Shown here: in pieces, positions 58,248 through 64,000 of the stretch | How positions within the stretch are numbered: position 1 is the first letter of the stretch | Layout: each line of letters starts with the position of its first letter | Source of the DNA: Actinomadura rifamycini DSM 43936 | Lineage (GTDB): Bacteria; Actinomycetota; Actinomycetes; Streptosporangiales; Streptosporangiaceae | Length of the DNA: 64,000 bases | Assembly (NCBI RefSeq): GCF_000425065.1 | Contig: NZ_AULB01000007.1 | Span: 186,001 to 250,000, forward strand | Direction of reading: 5' to 3' | Notes under the pieces: generated by a model | Told to the model about the DNA's origin: nothing | What the model saw: the letters and a program-made list of their open reading frames with translations, nothing else | Databases searched by the model: none | Position numbers and translations under genes: made by a program

Positions 58248-59419
58248 CCGTCCGCTCCGAGGATCAGGCCGCTGGTCGGGACGCCGGTGCCGGCGGTGAC
58301 CAGGACGTGGTGGACGTCGCCGGGCTGGTTCGGGGACGTGCCGCGCAGCAGCCGCACGCCCTCGGCGATGCCGTTCATGCCGTGGATGTACGCCTCGCCG
58401 AGCTGGCCGCCGTGGGTGTTGAGCGGGAGGCGGCCCCCGATCTCGAGGTTGCCGTCCGCGATGAAGTTCTTCGCCTCGCCCTTCGCGCAGAAACCGAGCT
58501 CCTCCAGCTGGGGCAGGACGAGCGGGGTGAAGTGGTCGTAGAGGATCGCGGCCTGGATGTCGGACGGCGTCAGCTTGCTCTGCGCGTACAGCTGCCGGCC
58601 CACGAGGCCCATCTCGGGGATGCCGGAGATCTCGGACCGGTAGTAGCTCGTCATCATGTGCTGGTCGTTGCCGGAGCCCTGGGCGGCGCCCCAGACGAGG
58701 GCGGGGCGGTGCGGGAGGTCGCGGGCCCGCTGGGCGGACACGACGACGATGGCCTGGCCGCCGTCGCTCTCCTGGCAGCAGTCGAGGAGGCGGAGGGGTT
58801 CGGCGATCCAGCGGGACGCCTGGTGGTCCTCCAGGGTGATGGGCCGCCCGTGGAACCAGGCGGCGGGGTTCCGCGCGGCGTGCCTGCGGTCGACGACGGC
58901 GATGCGGCCGAAGTCCTCGCTGGTCGCGCCGTACTCGTGCATGTAGCGGCGGGCGAACATCGCGACCCACTGGGCCGGGGTGTTGAGCCCGAACGGCGTC
59001 ATCCACGAGTACGCGGCGCGGTCGGCGCTGACGTCCATCGGACGGTCGGCCTGGCCGAGGCCGTAGCGGACGCCGGAGCGCTCGTTGAACGCGCGGTAGC
59101 AGACGACGACGTCGGCGACGCCGGTCGCGACGGCCATCGCGGCCTGCTGGACGGTGCCGCAGGCGGCGCCGCCGCCGTGACCGATGCGGGAGAAGAACTT
59201 CAGCTCGCCGATGCCGAGGTTGCGGGCGATGTGGATCTCGGAGCTGGTGTCGGCGGTGAACGTCACCATGCCGTCCACGTCGGACGGCTGGAGGCCGGCG
59301 TCGGTGATCGCGGCGAGGACGGCCTCGCAGGCGAGGCGCAGCTCGCTGCGGCCGGACTCCTTGGAGAACTCGGTGGCGCCGATGCCCGCGATGGCGGCGG
59401 CTCCGGGCAGCACGCTCAT
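58244..59419 (-). CDS. ltp2: Ltp2-like retro-aldolase (thiolase-fold lipid-transfer protein)
   Basis: 391 residues. Thiolase-like fold without the usual nucleophile Cys arrangement: GAAAIAGIGATEFSKESGRS at the start, RIGHGGGAACGTVQQAAMAV where thiolases have their Cys region, ILYDHFTPLVLPQLEELGFC and NTHGGQLGEAYIHGMNGIAE. In Mycobacterium and Thermomonospora, Ltp2 together with the DUF35 domain of ChsH2 cleaves the 17-hydroxy side chain to propionyl-CoA and a 17-keto steroid by retro-aldol reaction. It overlaps chsH1 and the hydratase gene by 4 nt each. Confidence 0.87.
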   Translation of the reverse strand: MSVLPGAAAIAGIGATEFSKESGRSELRLACEAVLAAITDAGLQPSDVDGMVTFTADTSSEIHIARNLGIGELKFFSRIGHGGGAACGTVQQAAMAVATGVADVVVCYRAFNERSGVRYGLGQADRPMDVSADRAAYSWMTPFGLNTPAQWVAMFARRYMHEYGATSEDFGRIAVVDRRHAARNPAAWFHGRPITLEDHQASRWIAEPLRLLDCCQESDGGQAIVVVSAQRARDLPHRPALVWGAAQGSGNDQHMMTSYYRSEISGIPEMGLVGRQLYAQSKLTPSDIQAAILYDHFTPLVLPQLEELGFCAKGEAKNFIADGNLEIGGRLPLNTHGGQLGEAYIHGMNGIAEGVRLLRGTSPNQPGDVHHVLVTAGTGVPTSGLILGADG

Positions 59420-59820
59420 GCCTCGTCCCTTCGCAGTCGGACGACGACGGTGCCGGTCACGTGCGGGCCGAGCGCGTTCACGCCCGTGACGGCGATCTCG
59501 ACGTCGTCGCCGTCCAGGGCCGTGACGGTGCCGGTGAGCCGCATCGTGTCGCCCGGGTAGTTGGGCGCGCCGAGGCGGATCCGGATCGCCTTGACCGTGC
59601 AGGCGGGCCCGGCCCAGGCGGTGACGTAGCGGTCGACGAGCCCGTTCGTCGTGAGGATGTTCATGAAGACGTCCTTCGAGCCGCGTTCGGCGGCGAGGGA
59701 CGGGTCGTGGTGGACGTCCTGGTAGTCGCGGCTCGCGATGGCGGTCGCGACGATCATGGTGCGGGTGAGCGGGACGTCGAGGGGCGGCAGCTCGTCGCCG
59801 ACGGAGACGTTCGTTCTCAC
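59416..59820 (-). CDS. chsH1: ChsH1-like MaoC hydratase small subunit
   Basis: 134 residues, GTG start overlapping fadE28 by 4 nt. Single hot-dog domain with the hydratase motif region YQDVHHDPSLAAERGSKDVF and MNILTTNGLVDRYVTAW. The size and position match Rv3541c (ChsH1), which carries the catalytic residues and pairs with the MaoC half of ChsH2 to hydrate the C17-C20 double bond made by FadE28-FadE29. Confidence 0.87.
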   Translation of the reverse strand: MRTNVSVGDELPPLDVPLTRTMIVATAIASRDYQDVHHDPSLAAERGSKDVFMNILTTNGLVDRYVTAWAGPACTVKAIRIRLGAPNYPGDTMRLTGTVTALDGDDVEIAVTGVNALGPHVTGTVVVRLRRDEA

Positions 59821-60872
59821 AGGGCGGCTCCGAGGAGGGCGAGGTCGGCGGAGGCGCCGCCGAGGGTGCCGGAGATCTGCTTGCCCCACAGGAAGTACCG
59901 GTGGATCGGGTAGTCGACGTCGACGCCTATGCCGCCGTGCAGGTGCTGGGTGCGGTGCACGACGTTGAGGCCGCCCTCATCCGACCACCACTTGGCGACG
60001 AGCGCGGCCTGCTCGACGTCCTCGCCGGCGGCGACGAGCGACACCGCGTGCCAGAGGCAGACGCGGAGGGCGTCGATCTCGATGTAGGAGTCGGCGAGCT
60101 GGTGCTGGACGGCCTGGAAGGTGCCGAGCGGGCGGCCGAACTGCTCGCGGGCCGCGAGGTAGTCGGCGGTCATGCGCAGGGCGCCTTCGGCGACGCCGAG
60201 CTGGACGGCCGCGAGGGCGATCCGGGACAGCCGCAGGGCGGTGCCGAGGGCGCCGTCGCCGAGGCGTTCGGCGGGGGCGCCGTCGAGGGTGACGGTGCCC
60301 GCGACGTCGTGCGCGGTGGTGCGGGCGTCCTCCCGGGCCGTGCCGGGCGCGGCGGTGTCGACGGCGAACAGCGCGGGGCCGTCCGGGGCGGTCGCGGAGA
60401 CGAGCATCCGGTGCGCGGCGGACGCCGACGGCACGACGGCCTTCGTGCCCGTGAGCCGCCAGGCGCCGCCGTCCGGGACGGCGCGGCAGGACGGTTCCGA
60501 CGGCTCGTGCAGGCCGAACTCTTCGAGCGCGAGCGTGTACCGGAGGGCGCCGTCCGCGACCTCCGGCGGGCAGGTGCCGTGCTCGGCGAGGGTGAGGCCG
60601 GCGACGAGGGCGGGCCACAGCGGGACGGGCGCGACGGTGCGGCCCTGCTCCTCGAGGAGGATCGCGAGGCCGGAGACGCCGAGGCCGGCGCCGCCCGCGG
60701 ACTCGGGGAGCGGGACGCCGAGCAGGCCCGCGGCGGCGAGCTCCTTCCAGAGCGGTTCGTCGACGCCGGTCGCCTCGGCGGCGCGGAGCCGTTCGGGGGC
60801 GGTGCGGTCGGTGAGGATCTGCCGGGCCAGGTCCCGGACCGCTTCCAGTTCCTCGCCAAGGGTGAAGTCCAT
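59817..60872 (-). CDS. fadE28: FadE28-like acyl-CoA dehydrogenase subunit (ChsE1-type)
   Basis: 351 residues; its ATG overlaps the chsH2 stop by one base (TGATG). A short acyl-CoA dehydrogenase: PLPESAGGAGLGVSGLAILL, REQFGRPLGTFQAVQHQLAD, and the FadE28-type end HLHGGIGVDVDYPIHRYFLW, then KQISGTLGG. FadE28 forms an alpha2beta2 heterotetramer with FadE29; the pair shares two active sites and dehydrogenates the three-carbon side-chain CoA thioester of the steroid. Confidence 0.87.
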   Translation of the reverse strand: MDFTLGEELEAVRDLARQILTDRTAPERLRAAEATGVDEPLWKELAAAGLLGVPLPESAGGAGLGVSGLAILLEEQGRTVAPVPLWPALVAGLTLAEHGTCPPEVADGALRYTLALEEFGLHEPSEPSCRAVPDGGAWRLTGTKAVVPSASAAHRMLVSATAPDGPALFAVDTAAPGTAREDARTTAHDVAGTVTLDGAPAERLGDGALGTALRLSRIALAAVQLGVAEGALRMTADYLAAREQFGRPLGTFQAVQHQLADSYIEIDALRVCLWHAVSLVAAGEDVEQAALVAKWWSDEGGLNVVHRTQHLHGGIGVDVDYPIHRYFLWGKQISGTLGGASADLALLGAAL

Positions 60873-61810
60873 CAGCTCTCCTTCGGGCGGAAGATCGGCA
60901 GGGACAGGTCGGGGTCGGCGTCGAGCCAGTCGAGGACGACGGGCATGCCGATCTCGACGTCCGCGGGGTCCGCGCCCGCCATGTTCGCGATGAGGCGGGT
61001 GCCTTCGGCGAGCTCGATGACGGCGACGACCAGCGGGTAGTCGAACGCGGGGTGCCGCGGGTGGTGGTTGACCGTGAACGTGTAGACGTGCCCGTCGCCG
61101 GACGACTCGACGGTGTCCCACGCGAACGAGCCGCACTGCGGGCAGGCGGGGCCGGGCGGGTGCCGGAGCGACTTGCACTCGGCGCAACGCTGGATGACGA
61201 GGTGGTGCTCGCGGGCGGCCTCGAACCAGAAGGCGTTGTCGGGGTTGATCGCGGGCCGCGGGCGGAGCGGCTTCGGGGCCTTCTTCTCGGCCGGGCGGAA
61301 CCGGAGCGTGCGCCACCGCTGCGTCGCGACGACCTCGCCGTCCGCGTCCCGGTACGTCTTGACGGTGCTGATGAACCGTCCGGTGCCGAGGGCGGTCTTC
61401 TTCTCCGGGGAGATCGACTCGACGCGCTCCTCGACGCTGACGCGGTCGCCGGGCCGCAGCTCCCGGACGAACGCGAAGTCGGAGTCGGTCGCGACGACGG
61501 AGGTGTAGCCGCCTTCGTCGAGGAGGTCGACGAGGTCGTCGAACGGCGAGCGGGCCGCGTCGGGGCGGACGGTCGCGGCGTAGCCGCGCATCGTCCACGC
61601 CTGGACCATCGAGGCGGGGGCGACGATGCCGTCGCGTCCGGTGGCGCGGGCCGCCTCGTCGTCGACGTAGACCGGGTTGCCGTCCTCCATGGCCTCGACC
61701 CAGTGGCGGATCATGGGGGCGTTCACGGGGTCCGGGCCGGGCCGGCGGGAGAGGAGCTCGCGGCCGGCGAACGCCTGGAGGCGGGCTTCGTAGTCGTCGG
61801 TGGCGCTCAT
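60872..61810 (-). CDS. chsH2: ChsH2-like MaoC/DUF35 protein
   Basis: 312 residues from the ATG at 61810, overlapping fadE29 by 4 nt. N-terminal MaoC_N-like hot-dog (residues 1-175: VNAPMIRHWVEAMEDGNPVY; FAFVRELRPGDRVSVEERVE) and C-terminal DUF35/OB-fold (residues 185-312) with a rubredoxin-like zinc site RCAECKS...ACPQCGS and YTFTVNHHPRHPAFDYPLVV. This two-domain plan is that of Rv3542c: the MaoC half forms the hydratase with ChsH1, the DUF35 half docks to Ltp2, so substrate can pass from hydration to retro-aldol cleavage. Confidence 0.9.
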   Translation of the reverse strand: MSATDDYEARLQAFAGRELLSRRPGPDPVNAPMIRHWVEAMEDGNPVYVDDEAARATGRDGIVAPASMVQAWTMRGYAATVRPDAARSPFDDLVDLLDEGGYTSVVATDSDFAFVRELRPGDRVSVEERVESISPEKKTALGTGRFISTVKTYRDADGEVVATQRWRTLRFRPAEKKAPKPLRPRPAINPDNAFWFEAAREHHLVIQRCAECKSLRHPPGPACPQCGSFAWDTVESSGDGHVYTFTVNHHPRHPAFDYPLVVAVIELAEGTRLIANMAGADPADVEIGMPVVLDWLDADPDLSLPIFRPKES

Positions 61811-62970
61811 GCCCGCTTCCCCCGGGGGAGGCCGAGGCCCTGCACGGCGACCATGTCCCGCAGGACCTCGTTGACGCCGCCGCCGAACGTGTTGACGATG
61901 CCCTGCCGGGAGAGCTGCTCGATCTGCCCGTGCAGGGCGGCGCCCGGCGACTCGGGGCGGATGCGGCCCGCGGCGCCGAGCACGTTCGTCAGGGTGCGCT
62001 GGACGTCGATGTGCGTCTCGGTCCCGTACGCCTTCGCCGCCCCGGCCTGCGCGCCGGTGAGGGTGCCGTGCTCGACGGCCATCGTCATCTTCCAGTTCAT
62101 GAGGCGCATCGCCTCGAGCTTGGCGTGGGTGCGGGCGAGGTCGCGGCGGACCCACGGGACGTCGATGACGCCTTCCTCGCGGGCCCACGCGGCGACGTCC
62201 TCCCAGAGGCGGATCATGCGGCCGCCGAGCGCGGCGAGGCCGATGCGCTCGTGGTTGAGCTGGGTGGTGATGAGGCCCCAGCCGCCGTCGACGTCGCCGA
62301 CGACGGACGAGGCGGGCACCCGCACGCCGTTGTAGTAGGTGGCGGTGACGACCATGCCGCCGACGCACTGGATCGGGCTCCACGAGAACCCGTCGGCGTC
62401 GGTGGGCACGATCAGGATCGAGATGCCCTTGTGCTTCGGCGCGTCGGGGTCGGTGCGGGCGGCGAGCCACACGTGGTCGGCGGTGTTCGCGCCGCTCGTG
62501 AAGACCTTGCTGCCGTCGACGACGAAGGAGTCGCCGTCGCGGACGGCGCGGGTGCGCAGGGACGCGAGGTCGGTGCCGGCGTCGGGCTCGGTGTAGCCGA
62601 TCGCGAAGACGATGTCGCCCGACAGGATGCCGGGGAGGTACGCCTTCTTCTGCTCGTCGGTGCCGAACCGCATCAGGGTGGGGCCGACGGTGTTGACGGT
62701 GACGAACGGGAACGGCAGCCCGGCGCGCTGCACCTCGTCGAAGAAGACGTACTGCTCGGCGGTGGAGCGGCCCTGGCCGCCGTACTCGGCGGGCCAGCCG
62801 TAGCCGAGCCAGCCGTCGTCGCCGAGCCGCTTGACGATCTCGCGGAACCGGTCGCCGCCGACGCCCTCCTCGCCGGCGCGGCGGCGGACGTCCGGAGGCA
62901 GCAGGTTCGCGAAGTACGCGCGCAGCTCGGCCCTCAGTTTCCGATGTTTGGCGGTTTCGCGCAGGTCCAT
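61807..62970 (-). CDS. fadE29: FadE29-like acyl-CoA dehydrogenase subunit (ChsE2-type)
   Basis: 387 residues, exactly the length of mycobacterial FadE29. Shared stretches as I recall them: RAELRAYFANLLPPDVRRRA, AIGYTEPDAGTDLASLRTRA, KHKGISILIVPTDADGFSWS, ATYYNGVRVPASSVVGDVDG, and VNTFGGGVNEVLRDMVAVQG. It would contribute the catalytic subunit of the FadE28-FadE29 heterotetramer. Starts 14 nt after the fadD17-like gene; a GAAAGAGAG site precedes its ATG. Confidence 0.9.
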   Translation of the reverse strand: MDLRETAKHRKLRAELRAYFANLLPPDVRRRAGEEGVGGDRFREIVKRLGDDGWLGYGWPAEYGGQGRSTAEQYVFFDEVQRAGLPFPFVTVNTVGPTLMRFGTDEQKKAYLPGILSGDIVFAIGYTEPDAGTDLASLRTRAVRDGDSFVVDGSKVFTSGANTADHVWLAARTDPDAPKHKGISILIVPTDADGFSWSPIQCVGGMVVTATYYNGVRVPASSVVGDVDGGWGLITTQLNHERIGLAALGGRMIRLWEDVAAWAREEGVIDVPWVRRDLARTHAKLEAMRLMNWKMTMAVEHGTLTGAQAGAAKAYGTETHIDVQRTLTNVLGAAGRIRPESPGAALHGQIEQLSRQGIVNTFGGGVNEVLRDMVAVQGLGLPRGKRA

Positions 62971-62984
62971 GGCGGCTCTCTTTC

Positions 62985-64000
62985 TCAGGGGAGGAAGCGG
63001 CGGCGGCCGTTGGCGACGAACTCCTCGCGCAGCGCCGTCCTGTCGTCGTCGGTCATCAGGACGTAGGAGGGGGCGCCGCGGCCGGTCCAGCGGTAGACGG
63101 GGTCGGCGGTGCGCCAGCCCTCCAGCTGCATCTCCTTCTTGCGCAGCTTCCCGGAGCCGGTGGTGGGCAGGGCGTGCGACACCCGGACGAACCGAGGCGC
63201 GCCCTTCGTGCCGAGGTCGTCCTGCGCGGCGAGGAACGCGGCGAAGTCGAGGTCCGCGAACTCCACGCCGTCGGGCAGCTCGATCGCGGCCATCACCTGG
63301 TCGCCCGAGCGCGGGTCGGGGACGCCGAACGCGACGGCGTCGACGATCTTCGGGTGGCGGCGGATGACGAGCTGGGTGAGCAGCGCGGAGATGTTCTCGG
63401 AGTCGACGCGGATCCAGTCGCCGGAGCGGCCCCCGAAGTACAGGAAGCCGTCGCCGTCGACGTAGCCGAGGTCGCCGGTCCAGTACCAGCCGTGCCGGAC
63501 GCGTTCGGCGTCGGCCTCGGGGTTCTTGTAGTAGCCCTCGAACTTCGCGGCGCCGTGCACGTCGACGATCTCGCCGACGGCCTGCTCGGCGTTGACGACG
63601 CGGCCGTGCTCGTCCAGGACGGCGGGCGCGCACGTCTCGCGGGTCTCGGGGTTGACGATGCGGACGCCGTCGTGGGCGGGCCGGCCGAACGCGGTCGGCG
63701 GCGTCGCCGGGTCCCGTCTGATCATCCCGGCGCCCTCGCTGGAGCCGTAGCCCTCGACGAGGCGGGCGCCGAAGCGGCGGTGGAACTCGGCCTTGTCCTC
63801 GGGGGACGCCTCGGTGCCGAACCCGTGCGTGAGCGTGTTGTCGGCGTCGTCCGGCTTCTCGGGGGTGGCGAGGACGTAGCCGATGGCCTTGCCGACGTAG
63901 GTGAAGAACGTCGCACCGTAGAACCGGACGTCCGGGAGGAAGCCGGACGCGGAGAACTTCGGCGTCAGGCAGACGCAGCCGCCGGCGGCGAGCGTGGGCG
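62985..64000 (-). CDS. fadD17: FadD17-like acyl-CoA ligase (3' part only)
   Basis: The gene runs off the end of the window; 338 C-terminal residues are visible. LTPKFSASGFLPDVRFYGAT, then YVGKAIGYVLATPEKPDDAD is strikingly close to mycobacterial FadD17. The ligase motifs EGYGSSEGAG, WYWTGDLGYVDGDGFLYFGG and a C-terminal catalytic Lys in TTGSGKLRKKEMQ follow. FadD17 is linked to activation of steroid side-chain acids. The P-loop and N-terminal domain lie beyond base 64000. First visible gene of the steroid operon. Confidence 0.87.
   Translation of the reverse strand, partial: PTLAAGGCVCLTPKFSASGFLPDVRFYGATFFTYVGKAIGYVLATPEKPDDADNTLTHGFGTEASPEDKAEFHRRFGARLVEGYGSSEGAGMIRRDPATPPTAFGRPAHDGVRIVNPETRETCAPAVLDEHGRVVNAEQAVGEIVDVHGAAKFEGYYKNPEADAERVRHGWYWTGDLGYVDGDGFLYFGGRSGDWIRVDSENISALLTQLVIRRHPKIVDAVAFGVPDPRSGDQVMAAIELPDGVEFADLDFAAFLAAQDDLGTKGAPRFVRVSHALPTTGSGKLRKKEMQLEGWRTADPVYRWTGRGAPSYVLMTDDDRTALREEFVANGRRRFLP

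Noticed and set aside
1..64000. tRNA, rRNA, transposase or integrase genes
   Set aside because: I looked for CCA-ending cloverleaf arms, rRNA signatures and DDE or tyrosine-recombinase motifs and found none I could support.

Overview
The window is very GC-rich, with third codon positions almost always G or C. It carries seven TetR-family regulators, a DUF397/XRE pair beside a lone HATPase, an actinobacterial SAM methyltransferase (PF04672-like), several acyl-CoA dehydrogenase/ligase sets and a mycobacterial-type steroid side-chain operon. Together these indicate a chromosomal segment of a filamentous actinobacterium, probably Actinomadura/Thermomonosporaceae-like. The genus is an inference. 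I saw no rRNA, tRNA, CRISPR array, insertion sequence or prophage.

Layout. 0-2.4 kb (minus strand): a compact cassette of S26 signal peptidase, an unlisted 46-residue four-cysteine peptide, a MauE-like membrane protein, a TlpA-like thiol-disulfide protein and the start of an ABC exporter. It looks like a system that makes, oxidises, cleaves and exports a small disulfide peptide. 2.4-16 kb: a lipoprotein, an AraC regulator, a 1115-residue DUF4132 protein, a zinc-type dehydrogenase, two TetR genes, an SDR, an old-yellow-enzyme-type reductase, a secreted CocE/X-Pro-type hydrolase, a third TetR gene, and a MerR/metallo-hydrolase pair around a 20-bp palindrome. 16-23 kb: a methyltransferase, a P450, a CHAT protease remnant, a secreted protein, a GH15 trehalase-like enzyme and a glucose-dehydrogenase-like enzyme. 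23-30.5 kb: an acyl-CoA dehydrogenase/ligase operon, a TetR gene and a MatC-like carboxylate carrier that share an operator half-site; then a CBS protein, a second anion permease with a long structured leader, and ChaB. 30-37.8 kb: a truncated LCAT-type lipase, an enoyl-CoA hydratase plus two acyl-CoA dehydrogenases, a FadD3-like ligase, a GH1 beta-glucosidase and a DUF1330 protein. 37.8-43.4 kb: gene relics, an MFS transporter, a TetR/methyltransferase pair built on a double perfect operator, a hemerythrin-membrane fusion, a cold-shock-domain membrane protein and a DoxX protein.

43.6-48.2 kb: a small secreted protein, then a LysR gene, a cucumopine-synthase-like gene and a single long frame joining an FAD amine oxidase (DAO family) to a cytochrome P450. 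This looks like a small undescribed biosynthetic or opine-like metabolic unit and, with the peptide cassette, is the most interesting part. 48.4-57.4 kb: an Imm-5-like protein, a PLP lyase, two tail-to-tail TetR genes, a rhodanese, a DUF397/XRE/HATPase regulatory set, a GH25 muramidase, an AlkB relic and unknown membrane proteins.

57.4-64 kb (minus strand): fadD17-fadE29-chsH2-fadE28-chsH1-ltp2-maoC. All junctions after fadE29 overlap by 1-4 nt. The genes correspond to the Mycobacterium igr operon, which removes the last three-carbon unit of the cholesterol side chain (dehydrogenation, hydration, retro-aldol cleavage). With the FadD3-like ligase cluster at 31-36 kb, it suggests that the organism catabolises steroids or related acids.
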